This document shows positions 1 to 12,059 of a stretch of 64,000 nucleotides of DNA, one piece after another (the stretch's first letter is position 1; the number at the start of each line of letters is the position of its first letter). The DNA is from Siphonodentalium dalli. Its lineage: Eukaryota > Mollusca > Scaphopoda > Gadilida > Siphonodentaliidae. The notes under the pieces are model-generated. The model had not been told where the DNA came from. It did not search any database and worked only from the letters and a program-made list of their open reading frames with translations. A program made the position numbers and the translations under genes. Location of the stretch: positions 62,258,893 to 62,322,892 of the forward strand of contig CP136067.1 of the NCBI GenBank assembly GCA_032622095.1. Reading direction: 5' to 3'.

Positions 1-292
1 CCTATAATACAAGCGGAAACGATAATACTATAATAATTATAAATTAATTTGAAAGATAAACAAAGATGAATAATTCTAGAATGAAAAATCTGAACAAAAC
101 GATGGAATCCTCTATTTAATGTCCTAATAGTAGTGAATATGGATACCAAATTTCATTGAGATCCGAGCACAACTGTTCACGTTATGACATGAACAGACAT
201 CGGACAGATGGATGTATCCAGACATACACACGCACAGATAATTGGACTTGAGCGAAACAGTATACCCCCCTTTAAAAAAAAGGGGGATATAA
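1..292 (+). mobile_element. HINE/pearl-like element, family D, 3' part
   Basis: One unit of the family D core is present: GATAAACAAAGATGAATAA, TCTAGAATG, a region with CATACCAAATTT-like and GAGATCCGA motifs, then ATGAACAGACATCGGACAGA. It is followed by a tail that folds on itself (CCCCCCTTT...AAAGGGGG) and ends in ATATAA. The same unit recurs in tandem at 22340-23100 and degenerately at 12800-13110. The start is cut off by the window edge. Confidence 0.6.
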
Positions 293-299
293 TTACTAT

Positions 300-1060
300 A
301 AATTGTAAATATGTATAAATATGACTCTGTCTCTATATCGTCCCTTATAGACATATCAGGGTTTTGGATATCATAAAATCTTTGATATGAAATATGTGTC
401 ATGTTTCCCCCCCCCCCTTTTCGCCAAGATGGCACCTAGACTCAAATAAACATGTCTTCAGCTTCAACTCAATGAAACATTACCATGTTGGCTGCTGGGT
501 TCAAACTATTAAACAAAGAGCTGAGCTTGAAATAGCACATGTACACCGGTGATTGACAACATGTATTCCATTGTGGATGGTAGATATGCATTCACCACCT
601 GACCGTTGGTAACTAACAGCACCTGAAGTTTGAAGTCAGAAGTTCTTAATTTAAACCTCCCTATTGAAAGATTCCAGGATAATTTTACAAAAATTTATTT
701 CATCTAATTAGCAAAAGAATATTTTAGACCAACGTGGTGGTCCCTGTCTGTCACCTTTAACAAGTGAGCATTGTTAGTAATAGTAGATTGATGTCTAGAA
801 GGTAGATTGGTATGAAACGAGTAATTGGACTCAACTACTATCCACTGTATGTCGCCGCAAATTTTGGCAATAATTTATTACAAAATTTTCTGTTGACTAA
901 CTGCCATATTTTCCTACACTGTTAGAAAAGAGGCCCAGGAACCAAGCTGAAGAACCAGTAGTTGGTTCTTTGTGCTTCAAACACAGTTGTAGAACCAAAA
1001 TTACCTACAATTACTGCTGTTTTGGTTCTTGAGAATTGAAGAACCAAAAGTGGACAGACG
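300..1060. other. PACSIN downstream intron, mostly unremarkable
   Basis: I see no exon or gene here. A poly-C run at about 408-418 creates a spurious minus-strand frame. From about 914 the sequence TACACTG...GAACCAAGCTGAAGAACC resembles the inverted end of the GGTTCTTC-rich block near 4790-4817. Confidence 0.5.
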
Positions 1061-1074
1061 GATTATTTACAACA

Positions 1075-2528
1075 AAACAATCATCGTCGTCGTTTTCGTA
1101 GTCATTATCATTGTCGTCATCGTAAGCATCTTCATCGTCTTCTCAATCGTCAACGCCGTCATCATCGCTGTCGCCATCATCACCATTATCATCATCACCA
1201 TTTCTATCTTCGTCAGTCACTGTCATCATCATCGTAGTCATTACTATCATCGCTGTCGTCTTCGTCGTCATCATCATGATCATCATCGCTGTCATCGTAG
1301 TTATCATAATAGCCGCTGTCATCACCGCTGTCATCGTAGTCATCCACATCATCGCTGTCATCGTAGTCATCGTCAATGCTGTCGTCATCGTAGTCATCAT
1401 CATCAGTGCTGTCATCGTCGAAGTCACCATCATCATCGCTGTCGTCGTCTAAGTCATCATCATCATCGCTGTCGTCATAGTCATCATCATAATCATCAAG
1501 GTTGTCAGCGTAGTCATCATCATCATCTCATCATCGATGTTGTCGTCATAGTCATCATACTCTGTTATCATCATTGTTACTGTTGACATAATCATCGTCG
1601 TCATCATAATCATCGTCGTCGTTGTCATCATCTCCGCTATTGGCAGCATGCCAGCATCATCCTAATTATAACCATCATCAGCGTCATCGTGTAGGAACAT
1701 GGTCAACATCATTATAATAGCCATCGATGTCGACATCGTCATCATCATTATCGCTGTCGTCGACACCATCTGTGTCAATTACGATCACTGTCGAAGTTGT
1801 CGTATATATAGTTGTTGCTGTCGTCACCATCATCGCTATCACATTCACCATCCGCATGCATTAACGCCGTCCTCGTTTTCATTGTTATCGTCAACAAAAT
1901 CATCTATTTATTACTTTGACGACAGCAATGATGATGACCACGACGACAACAATGATGGTGATGACCACAACGACGATAGCATTGATAATGATTACCACGA
2001 CGATGACGATGATGACTACGACGACGGCAGCAATGATGATGACTACGACAGCGATGATGGCGATTACTACGACGAATGCGATGATGATGATGACTACGAC
2101 GACAGCGATGGCAATGATGACCACGATGACTACATCGATGATGATGACGACGACAATGATGATGATGCTGATGACAACAACAACGGCAGCAATGATGATG
2201 ACACGACGACACCGACGATGGTTATTACAACGACGACGACAGCGATGATGATGATGATGACTACGATGACAGCGATTACGATGATGACATGACGATAAAG
2301 ATGATGATGATATGACGACAGTGATTATGATGAGGACTACGACGATAAAGATGATGATGATGACTACGACGATGATAAAGATGATGGTGACTGCAACATG
2401 ACGATGATGACAATGTTGATAACTACGACGACGACAGCGATGATGATGATGATGACGACAATGAGAATGATGATGATGATGACGACAATGAGGATGATGA
2501 TGGTGATGACTATGACGACAATGATGAT
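1075..2528. repeat. Trinucleotide array with a strand switch (TCATCG then GATGAC)
   Basis: Bases 1075 to about 1850 are imperfect (TCA/TCG)n-type repeats; from about 1916 to 2528 the same motif appears on the other strand as (GAT/GAC)n. All long frames here read as runs of H/R, M/T or D, so they are composition artefacts. The array is a degenerate inverted repeat of about 1.4 kb with a short non-repetitive spacer (about 1850-1915). It lies in the PACSIN intron downstream of exon 4. Confidence 0.85.
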
Positions 2529-2701
2529 TGAAGTTTAGTTGTAAAATTTCCGTTTGTCCAATCTTAATTCTTCAGACGTACCTCTTGTTTTTCAATTTCA
2601 AAGAACAAAAAACAGCAGTGATTGACGGTAATTTTTGTTATGTTTCCCCTAGTTTTTTTCAAATATCTTTCTTGATATATTTTTAATAACAAATTAATTT
2701 A

Positions 2702-3990
2702 CAGTGAAACTTGTTATGAGGGACCACCCATTTTGCCAAGGAAAAATGGTCGTTAATGACAGTTGGTCGGCGACGACAGGTGTGGGCCAGAGTCTAGATT
2801 TTGAGCAGATAGATTCCTTTGGGAAGACTGCCAGTGTTCAACATGATTTTGAATGAAAAAAAAAATATTATTCTTTTTTACTTATGTTTATTCTCAAATA
2901 AAAAAAGAAGTAAAAAGTTATTAACAATAATAACAACAAATTCAATAGACATTTATACAAGACGCAACAGGTAAGGCTGAGGTAAATCAACAGGTAAAAT
3001 AGTTTTATAAATTTATGCTGACCATGCTTTCGAGTCGCCGGCAACAAGTTTCACAGGCGTAATTCTATAATAAATCATTCTTATGCTGGCGTAAACAAGA
3101 TTAAATATTGTCTACGTGTGTGATTGAGATGTATAATTATGTTTATCCCCAATATGGAACTGAACAGGAATAGTTATGGCTTGAAGAACGCACAAATTAA
3201 TCTAAAATATGAACCGATTGTTTTGAAAAAAGAAACAATGTCAAGGCCATTTTGTCACCACGTGTGTGATGATAATTGGGGGTCTCAGTGGGTGATTTAT
3301 ATGAAAAAAGTTTTTTGTTGGTATAATAGAGTTTTTGTCCTTGGACTGTCAGCATGGTCATTTACAATAAATCTTATTTATATTCGAGAGAGAAAGGCAA
3401 TTGCACAAGCGTATTTTTGCACAAGCGTATTTGCTCAAAACAATCAGGCACACAAATTAAGTATGAATACTTAATCAACACTAACGACAAGAACTCAACA
3501 GTTCTTTGTTTATATAAACCTTCTTTTCTTAACATAACCCATGGCAAGTGGCTTCTATTCATACATTTTAATTGAATCGCTACCTCATTCATTGTTTATC
3601 GACAGACATTCGATGACACATGCATTTAATTAACCAAGCGATAGGTTTCTTTATAACAAGGTTCACAACAGGGGCTTCCATGTCAAAAGCCTGAGCACAG
3701 CGAATCAACTCATGAATATTGATGAGATGTATCTGCTATAACCGGAAGTAGACTTTACAATGGTTTCTTTAGAAAACTATCGAAATATTGACTTTTGGAC
3801 AATAAAGTGGCCGCCCAATAAGGGTATATTTTTCTGTTTTTGCCCACTTATACCACCCGTTGGTCACGTTTGACAGGTGGCCGCTCACGACAGTTCATTT
3901 ATATAATAAAATCAATCCGTACATCGCGAATACGGCCGGTAATGACAGGTGGTCGTTCTCAACAGTGGCCGCAGATTACAGTTTTCACTG
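2702..3990. mobile_element. Tc1/mariner-like non-autonomous element with TA target duplication
   Basis: The left end is TA|CAGTGAAACTTGTTATGAG and the right end is ...CAGTTTTCACTG|TA, so both ends are flanked by TA and begin CAGTGAAA. Subterminal sequence also matches in inverted orientation: GGTCGTTAATGACAG near the left, and (G)GGCCGGTAATGACAGGTGGTCG near the right. TA duplication and CAGTG ends fit Tc1/mariner. No transposase is readable; a 116-codon frame at 3124-3474 resembles nothing I know. Confidence 0.6.
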
Positions 3991-4316
3991 TATACCAAAA
4001 AGAAGAAAATTATGTGAGGAATTCAATCATATTTATTACATATTTATTGGCTTACTTATACTTTTTTTTATCGGTTTCGTAACTTTTGCAATCCATATTT
4101 CACACCATTATTTGAACAGTTCGAGAACAGTCACCTCAGCTTAGGAAACATTCATAATGATTGGTTTCCTACACCTCTAAGTTTGTGACATTGCACATGG
4201 GTACCATACAATGATACTCGTTTGGATTCCGAATTGTTTGCTAGATTTAGAGGAGGGAAATTCTTAGATATGCATTAATTTGCATTTGTCCCTTACGAAA
4301 AAGGAAATTGGATCTC

Positions 4317-4812
4317 TGGGAGGAACCAGATAGGTTTTTGGTTCTTCGTTTAGGATCCAATTTGGTTCTCCGTGAGAAGCTTTTTGGTTCTTGGAATTGC
4401 CCTGGATAATTCAAGACAATTGATCAAAATTATTTGGTTCTTCGTGAAGAACCAAGAAAATTTATGAGGAACCAACTGGTTCTTGGGAAGAACCAAATAG
4501 CTTAGTTGGTTCCGCCACTGGGACAGTTTGATAATTGTAGTAATTGTAACACAGTTGTAGAACCAAATTTTGGTTGTTGGTAACAATTTTGGTTCTTCAA
4601 TGATGTCAAAAATATTTCTTATTTGGTTTCTCGTCAAACCATTCGGTTCTTCGTCAACCAAGATCCAATTGGTACTTTGTTTGGTTCTTCAATAAATGGG
4701 TAAAGAACCAATTGGTTCTTCGACTGTGAAGAACCAACTCTGTTGGTTGGTTCCGCAACCGGGACAGTTTGAAGAACCAAATAAGCTTATTTGGTTCCCC
4801 ACATTTTTTGGA
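4317..4812. repeat. Cluster of TTGGTTCTTC / GAAGAACCAA repeats
   Basis: The decamer TTGGTTCTTC and its reverse complement occur many times in both orientations, often back to back as GGTTCTTCG-TGAAGAACC hairpins. A longer segment (CCG..ACTGGGACAGTTTGA) occurs twice, near 4514 and 4755. A smaller cluster lies at 948-1050. The block ends with GTTCCCCACATTTTTTGGAG. It may be the terminal region of one larger element whose other end is near 914. Confidence 0.6.
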
Positions 4813-4819
4813 GTGTAGA

Positions 4820-5468
4820 AAGATATAAGTATAATTTAATTGGTAATATGCATTGATATACATAATAAGTGCCGACCTTGTGTGTAAATTACAGACCAGT
4901 CGCCTGGCCATAATTACACTATTAGATAAGCATGTCCCTGGTCTATGAGGCTCCCAAGAAGTTGCTATAAGTATTGTTATCAAGAGGGCAGCCGTGACTC
5001 GTTACCAACCCTACGTAAAGTGTAATTGGAGCAAATTGTGAAACAATCACAAGTTACTAGCGATCACATATCTAAAGCGCAGCATCTATTATCATCATTT
5101 AATGCTAAAATGGGAATGTCTTCATTCTTCATCTTCAATGCATCACTTGTTTAACAAATGTTGAATATAGCTACCAATTACAGCAATGAATCGGAAATCT
5201 GAAGTGGTAAACGGGTATGTTTAATCTCAATTTGGTGGTGTTTATATAAAAATGTACCATAATTATTTCTAACTGATTCGAACTTTCCCCAACAAATAGA
5301 GTAAAAAGGTTGCACGTGTGGGTTCCACGACCATGTGCGCAGGTCTGAGAAATGGGAAAATTGACTAAAGCGTGGTCCAACAAGTATATTTTATCTAACA
5401 ACATTGAAGTCCACATGTCATTTCCTCCACATATTCACAGCATTCATTGGTTTATTGGATGAACTTAC
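4820..5468. other. PACSIN intron, nothing recognised
   Basis: I checked the minus strand for the next F-BAR exon and found none. No repeat or RNA gene is evident. Confidence 0.5.
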
Positions 5469-5594
5469 CTCAGACATTTCTTCCATATACTTAGGATTAG
5501 CAGCATTTAAGTCCGATAAACAAGCATCATATGTTCTTTTACTATTTTGCACATCTTCTGATAGCTTCCGTAGTTTTTCTTGCAGTTTTTTTAG
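5469..5594 (-). CDS. PACSIN: PACSIN coding exon 4 (F-BAR coiled helix)
   Basis: This exon has 126 bases, 42 codons, phase 0 at both ends, acceptor CTGTAG and donor GAG|GTAAGT. It reads LKKLQEKLRKLSEDVQNSK, TYDACLSDLNAANPKYMEEMSE, matching the PACSIN 'KLQ(E/D)K...Y...L...(N/T)P.YME.M' helix. It follows exon 3 after an intron of 693 bp. The expected continuation (a 'VFE.C..FE..R' helix) is not found further left in the window, so the next exon lies before position 1. Confidence 0.94.
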
Positions 5595-5659
5595 CTACAG
5601 TAAATAATCAAGATGTCAATTATTTAAGTTAATAAATATAAACTATATGCTTAATGAAA

Positions 5660-6144
5660 GTGTCAATGACACTGTAGCTCAACTTGGAGGGGGAAATTTC
5701 ATGTGTTACAGTCAATGTGTCGATTAGGAATGCGGAAAGTTGAAATGTCTAAGTAATACTTGATGTCAACATGCAGATATATATATAAAGTAAAATCCAA
5801 GATGGCTGCTGGCAGCCATGTTTTACAACGAAATTCAAAATAGTTTGATAGCTCCAATCTAGTGATCACCACATAGATCAATAAGAAGTTTTGTGACGAT
5901 CGGTTGAGGGATGTGGTCTGTAGGGTGCGCCAATGGATTTAGTCATGCAAAGAGTAAAATCCAAGATGGATGCCGGTGGACATGGTTTTTTTAAATTTGG
6001 AAAAAAATGATGGCTCAACTTGTAGCCCATGCTAATGGAAATTGTTGACAGACATCTCCAGTCATACACGTGCAGATGCACACATGTATGACGGATACCA
6101 ACGCATGGCAATAGCTCAAACTTAATAAAGTAAAGTTGAGCTAA
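5660..6144 (+). mobile_element. HINE/Helitron-like element, family A, short copy
   Basis: The element starts near TGTAGCTCAACTTGG, carries AGTAAAATCCAAGATGG core units, and ends with a palindrome (AGCTCAAACTTAATAAAG, then TAAAGTTGAGCTAA). The 5' end sequence AGCTCAACTT is the inverse of the 3' terminal hairpin arm. Ending in CTAA after a hairpin is typical of Helitron-type 3' ends. It fills most of the 693-bp intron between PACSIN exons 3 and 4. Confidence 0.65.
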
Positions 6145-6287
6145 TAAATGTTCTAATGTTGTACGTGTTTCTCCTGACATATCCTAAAAGGAAAATTTGG
6201 TGCTTCAACATTGAACAACTTTCAAATAATTTCCCATGGTCAATTCAAATATTGAGACAGATATTAAATATTTGCAGAGCACTTTAC

Positions 6288-6425
6288 CTGTTCCGGCGCG
6301 ACTGATCCATCTCCTTTTGCATTATTTTCTTGGTTGGCTGTACTCTTCTCAGACTTGCATGCATTGTGATAATCTTTCCTTGCTAAACAAACTTTGTTAT
6401 ATTTCTTCTCCCAAGGTTTTTGTGC
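6288..6425 (-). CDS. PACSIN: PACSIN coding exon 3 (AQKPW segment)
   Basis: This 138-base, 46-codon exon lies between acceptor TTTTAG and donor CAG|GTAAAG. It opens with AQKPWEKKYNKV, directly continuing exon 2 (DGFRK + AQKPW is contiguous in PACSINs), and contains the DYHNACKSEK and QENNAK segments. It ends with SVAPEQ, equivalent to the vertebrate 'SVTPEQ'. It is in phase 0 at both ends. The exon is too short and Met-free to stand out as an open frame; I recognised it by translating between the splice sites. Base 6426 begins an intron whose first copy of a 110-bp repeat starts about ten bases away. Confidence 0.95.
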
Positions 6426-6433
6426 CTAAAATT

Positions 6434-8400
6434 AAATTGAGCAAGACAGTCAATGACTGTGGGGTCGCTCACCTGACTGTAAAGACTGAGAAGACCGGGA
6501 CTCTGAAGACTACAACAGTCAGTAATTGTCAAAATCACTTAAGATAAGTAATTCTAAAGAGGGAAATAGCTGGAGGTACTCAGATGAGCAAGGCTCTTCA
6601 CCTTGAACTTTTCAATTGCACACCACTGACAAATCTCCAACCCCTTACCCTTTTTAAACAAGACAACCAGACCACAGTCCTAAGTTCACAAAATTCCTTT
6701 TGCACATCCCTCTTAGAATTAAATTTTACAACTGGTACCAGTACTTCAATCTCTAGAACTTGGAAATTACCAACCTGACATCGCCCATAAACCCGAAGCA
6801 GGAAAATGTGGACTGTTACTGGTTGAAAAATCAAATCTACAACTAATATTGTATCAGGCATGAAATTTCCAACTGTTTAAAATTTTGATCAAAGTAGGGG
6901 GTCAAAACCCCACCCCCTCTACACTTCCGCCTCATTGCCCATCACCCAGGCAGCTTAGAAATCAATAGGAATCTATATATTGTTATACTAGTATCAAATA
7001 GCATAGATACAGGTAGGGTGTGTGGTTGAGAGTTAAATCTCTTGTCTCTGCCCCTATTTGAACAAACGTGAATCCCCATCTATGAGATCCATTCATCTAG
7101 AAATTTCAATCGATAGATTTTAAGAGTTAAAGAGAACTGATTTTCCTCAAAAGTTTCCTAAAAAATGACCCCATGTATACAAATTTTAAAACCAGTCACC
7201 GAAGGACCCTCCATACCAAACATAAACTAAGTAGGCCCGATGATTCTTGAGAAGTTGTTTTAAGAATTACTATGGAGAGAAAGAGTTATGGCCCTGGCTT
7301 CTCACCTATATGACCTGATGAACTCATTTGAACAAATCTGAATGTGAGTCACTTAGGAGACATCCACACCAAAATATATAAACCCATTCGGTCTTTAAAA
7401 TGTATCTGGAGAAGAAACAAGACAGTCAATGACTGTGGGGTCGCTCACCAGACTGCAAAGACTGATAAGACTGGGACTCTGGAGACCAAAACAGTGAGCA
7501 CTTTTCATAATCACTTTAAAAGAAGTAGATTTAAACAGGATATGTGGCTAGAGAGACTTCAAGTATGTAGCTTGGTAAAAAACCACCTTGAAATTGCCAA
7601 CTGTACACTACTGATCACCCCCCTCCTCCAGCTCAACAAGTCCCCTCCCGACCGGGATCCAGACTCCCAAGTCTTAGGTTGGAATTTCACAACCGACACC
7701 TCAAACTTTCTCAATTGTTGGAAATTTCCAATCTCACAAGCGCCTTTTTCTAAAACCATTTAAACATGTTTGAAGCCCAATTATCCATGGACCCAAAACA
7801 CAATACATGTATGTCAGACCAATCAGTCAGGTGGTTCCAAGGTAGATGTTTTAATGAATTTGGTATTTCTATGATTTTATTGGACACAAAAGTGTTAACT
7901 CCCCATAGACTGCCATTTCTTGACAGGTTGACCTCATTTTAACAAATCTGTATCTCAGTCACTAAAGGATCTTCCTGATTCCTCCATACTATATGTAAGC
8001 TAAATAGTCCAAAATCCCTTGAGAAGACATTTTAAGAATTACTATAGAGACATATAGTTATGTCCCTGGTCCCACCCTTTTAACCTGGTGACCCCATCTG
8101 AATAAATTTGAATCCCAGACACCAAAGAACCCTTCATACATATCATAAATATCAGTCAAATAGACCTGATGGTCCTTGTGAAGGAAGCATATTAAGAGGG
8201 AAACTGTCCTTCGCTTGGCCCCTATTTGACCAGGTGACCCCATTAAAAAAATCTGAATTGCAGTCAAGGAAGAACATTCCATTCTATATAAGCCAACTAG
8301 TTCTTGCAAACATATTTTAAGAATTACTATGTAGTGAAATAGTTAAGTCTCTTGCTCTGCCCTTATTTGACTTTGTGATCCCATTTTCACAAATCTGATA
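6434..8400. repeat. Dispersed repeats in PACSIN intron 3
   Basis: A segment of about 110 bp beginning AAGACAGTCAATGACTGTGG occurs at about 6443-6550 and 7420-7530 in direct orientation; it contains the palindrome ACAGTCAATGACTGT. Around and after it are degenerate family B core units (ATTTGA..AAATCTGAAT..CAGTCAC, AAGAATTACTATGGAG, GTTATGGCCCTGG). The apparent reading frames are not conserved between the copies. Confidence 0.6.
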
Positions 8401-9530
8401 AGGATAAAAATTAAGTTCCCCAGTTGAAGTTGGTGATATTCACCCATTGGGCACCTCATTTATACATTTTATCTTCTGCAAATTAGGGGATATAGAAACT
8501 TCCTAGAAGGGAAATTTAACTAACAACAATGTAAATTTGATACTATAGATACTTCCCAGAAGATGAGGCCTAAGCAGAATGAGGTCGTCAGAGGGTGAAT
8601 TTGGTGATGCTAGCCTGCTGTGCCGGATAGCATCACAAAAAGCGTGTCTGTTCCTACATTGTGTATGCCTGGCCTCAAGCAACACAATGTATTATACAAC
8701 AAGCCTTGAAATAGTGTGATAGTGTGTCTGTCATTTGCAGAGTGAGGTCCCCAGAGGGTGAATTTAGTGACGCTAAATTCTCCCTCTGGGGACCTAATTC
8801 TGATAAGGCCCTCAACTGCTATGGAAGACCTAGAATAAAATTGAATTTCCCCAGTTGAAGTTGGTGATGTTCACCCATTGGGCCCCTCAATTATGAATTT
8901 TATCTTCTGCAAATTAGGGGATATAGAAACTTCCTAGAAGGGAAATTTAACTAACAACAATGTAAATTTGATACTATAGATACTTCCCAGAAGATGAGGC
9001 CTAAGCAGAATGAGGTCCCCAAATGGTGAATTTGGTGATGCTAGCCTTGAATCAAGCTTTGAAATAGTCTGTCTGTTATTTGCAGAATGAGGTACCCAGA
9101 GGGTGAATTTAGTGAGGCTATCCTGCACAGCGGGCTAGTATCACTAAATTCACCCTCTGGGGACCTCATTCTGATAAGGCCCTCAACTGCTATGGAAGAC
9201 CTAGAATAAGATTGAAGTTCCCCAGTTGAAATTGGTGATGTTCACCCATTGGGCACCTCAATCATGAATTTTATCTTCTGCAAATTAAGGGATACAGAAA
9301 CTTCCTAGAAGGGAAATTTAACTAACAACAATGTAAATTTGATACTATAGATACTTCCCGGAAGATGAGGCCTAAGCAGAATGAGATCTTGAGACTCTAG
9401 ATACTTCCCAGAAGATGAGGCCTAAGTGGAATAAGGTTCTCAGAGGGTGTATTTGGTTATGCTAGCCTGCTGTGTAGGATAGCGTCACTAAATTCACCCT
9501 CTGGGAACCTCATTCTGGCTCTGGCAGGCA
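8400..9530. repeat. Tandem 370-430-bp repeats carrying long hairpins
   Basis: Three or four direct copies (starting about 8408, 8840 and 9208) share CCCCAGTTGAAGTTGGTGAT, CTTCTGCAAATTAGGGGATA and TACTTCCCAGAAGATGAGGC. Each is followed by a hairpin whose arms are GAATGAGGTCCCCAGAGGGT and its complement. Frames across these copies are fragments of the repeat, not genes. Confidence 0.75.
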
Positions 9531-9779
9531 CTCTTTGAGAAAATGAAATTAATCTGATTTTAATGACCACTGAGTGATAATATAAACAACAAGGGTGCTT
9601 CATTGATAACACCATTAATCTCATTTAAATTATGGATGACATGAATACACTCCCTGGGGACTCTGTCTAAGGCTGCAGAATCTTTATCTCTCTATCTGCC
9701 TTGCCATGTCTATCAGTTCATAGGAGAGTTGCCTTGTAATGGGAATTTAAATAAATATACTTTATTTACCTGGAGTTAG

Positions 9780-10740
9780 GATATGAGATAGGGTGGAATG
9801 CTGTTGGTTGGGGGTGGGGTTCTGGGTCATGTGGGGGGGGGGTGATATTTTTTGTTTGTATGTTAATTTGATCAAGGAGTTCCTGAATTTTTTATTATTT
9901 TTTGGGGAATTATGGCCCTGGCTCCACCACTATTTGACCCAGTGACCCCATTTGAACAAATCTGAACCCCAGTCATTCAATGACCCCACATACCAAATAT
10001 AAACTAAATCGGCTTAATGGTTATTGACAAGAAGTCGTTATAAGAATTACCAAGGAGGAATATAGTTATGGCCCTGGTTTCGCAACTGTTTGACACAGTG
10101 ACCTCATTTGAACAAATATTAATGACAGTCACCTAGGGAACATCCACCCCAAATATGATCAAAATGCAAAAATGTAATTTTTTGGTTTTTAGAGTTATGT
10201 CCCTGGCTCTGCCCCTAATTGACCCAGTGACCCAATTTGAACAAATCTGATTCCCAGTCACCCAAGGTCCCTCAGTACCAAATATAAGCTAATTCGGCCC
10301 AATATTTTTGTAGAAGAAGTCATTGTAAGAATTACTATGAGTTATGGCCCTGGTTTCTCAACTAATTGACCGGGTGACCTCATTTGAACAAATCTGAACA
10401 CCAGTCACCCAAGGACCCTCCATACCAAATATTAGCTAAATCGGCACAATGGTTATGGACAAGAAGTTGTTGTAAGAATTACTGTGGAGGAATAGAATTA
10501 TGGCCCTGGTTTCGCAACTATTTGACCCAGTGACCTCATTTGAACAAATCTGAATGAGAGTCACCTAGGGAACATCCACACCAAATATGAACCAATTTGG
10601 TATGATGGTTTCAGAGGAGAAGATGTTTTTAAAAAAAGTTGACGGACGGACAGACAGACGGCACGACGGACAGACGGACGGACGGACGACGGACAAGGAG
10701 TGATGACAGACTGACTGAGAGACAGACAAATTCAATCCAA
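9780..10740 (+). mobile_element. HINE/pearl-like element, family B, with ACGG tail
   Basis: There are four to five core units of about 180 bp (GAGTTATGGCCCTGG, GACCCAGTGACCTCATTTGA, CATACCAAATAT, AAGAATTACTATGGAGG). They are followed by a (GACGGACGGACAGAC) microsatellite at about 10639-10695 and AGGAGTGATGACAGA. A run of eleven Gs sits at about 9831-9841. The terminal hairpin seen in the sister copy at 12034-12056 is not clear here. Confidence 0.7.
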
Positions 10741-10839
10741 TATATCCCTAATGTTTTCTTTGAAAATCAGGGTATAATGAGTTCAACTGGATAGGTGGTG
10801 GTTAAGAATATAATATTGGAACAGCCAAGTCTGAATATA

Positions 10840-11215
10840 GCACTTGTCTGACATTTGCAGAATGAGGTCCCTAAAGGGTGAATTTAGTGACGCAATCCTG
10901 CAATGTGGGCTAGCATCACCATATTCACCCTCTGGGGACCTCATTCTGTTTAGGCCTCAGCTGCTATGGGAGACAGACTCATTGGGCACCTCAATTATCC
11001 ATTTTATTTTCTGCAAATTAGGGGGATATAGAAACTAAACAGAAGGGAAAAGGTAAGTAAAAATGTCAAATTAAGACCCTATATACTTCCCTGAAGATGA
11101 GGCATAAGGAGACCGAGGTCCATGGAGAGTGTATTTGGCGATGCTAGCATACTGTGCAGGGCAGCATCACTAAATTCAACCACTGGGGACCTCATTTTGC
11201 AAATTTCAGACACAC
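10840..11215. repeat. Two further GAATGAGGTCCC hairpins
   Basis: Hairpins at about 10858-10949 and 11115-11198 have the same arms and CTAGC-containing loop as those in 8.5-9.5 kb. They are separated by the same CTGCAAATTAGGGGGATATA block, so this is a detached copy of that tandem repeat. Confidence 0.7.
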
Positions 11216-11509
11216 AGGCATTTTGTTTTGATTTGATTTTAATGACACACTTATGGGACATGAGTGCTAAGCCATTGTTTACTGTTTACAACTGTCTGCC
11301 AGATAACATCTCATTATGACTGTGTGTTATTAACTCTCTCTGTCTGGAGCTAATACCACTGGCTGAATCTGCTGGTGGAACAGGTGAGATGGGTGGGGTG
11401 CTGTTGGTTGGTGGCAGGGTGGTGGTCTGGGTCATGGGGTGCAGGGGCAAGAGGTATGTGCGGGGGGGGGAGACTTTTTTTTTAATTGAGCAAGGATTTC
11501 AATTTTAAA

Positions 11510-12056
11510 ATATTCCTTTTTTTAAAGAGTTATGTCCCTGGCTTGGCCCCTATTTGACGCAGTGACCCCATTTGAACAAATCTGAACACCAGTCACCCAA
11601 GGACCCTCCATACCAAATAGTAGCTAAATCAGCCCAATGGTTCTTGACAAGAAGTCGTTCTAAGAATTACTATGGAGGAATAGAGTTATGGCCCTGGTTT
11701 TGCAACTAATTGACCGGGTGACCTCATTTGAACAAATCTGAACACCAGTCCCCCAAGGACCCTCCATACCAAATAGTAGCTAAATCGGCCCAATGGTTCT
11801 TGACAAGAAGTCGTTCTAAGAATTACTATGGATGAATAGAGTTATGGCCCTGGTTTCGCAACTAATTGACCGGGTGACCTCATTTGAACAAATCTGAACG
11901 TGATTCACCTAGGGAACATCCACACCAAATATGAACCCATTCGGTCTTCCGATTCTGGAGAAGATGATTCTTGACAGACGGACGGATGGACAGTGCGACG
12001 GACGGACGAGGAGTGATGACTATAGCTCCACCGGAGACTTCGTCTCAGGTGACCTA
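11510..12056 (+). mobile_element. HINE/pearl-like element, family B, with intact 3' hairpin
   Basis: Three core units begin GAGTTATGTCCCTGG or GAGTTATGGCCCTGG, then comes (GACGGACGGATGGACAG) and GGAGTGATGACTATAG. The terminal hairpin has arms CACCGGAGAC and GTCTCAGGTG around TTC, closed by ACCTAA. The CTAA after a hairpin is Helitron-like. It lies entirely within the 7.6-kb PACSIN intron. Confidence 0.7.
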
Positions 12057-12059
12057 AAA

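Noticed and set aside
1029-2292. Long open frames (up to 197 codons) on both strands in the trinucleotide array
   Set aside because: They are runs of H/R, M/T or D from CAT/ATG/GAT repeats in every frame; composition artefact.
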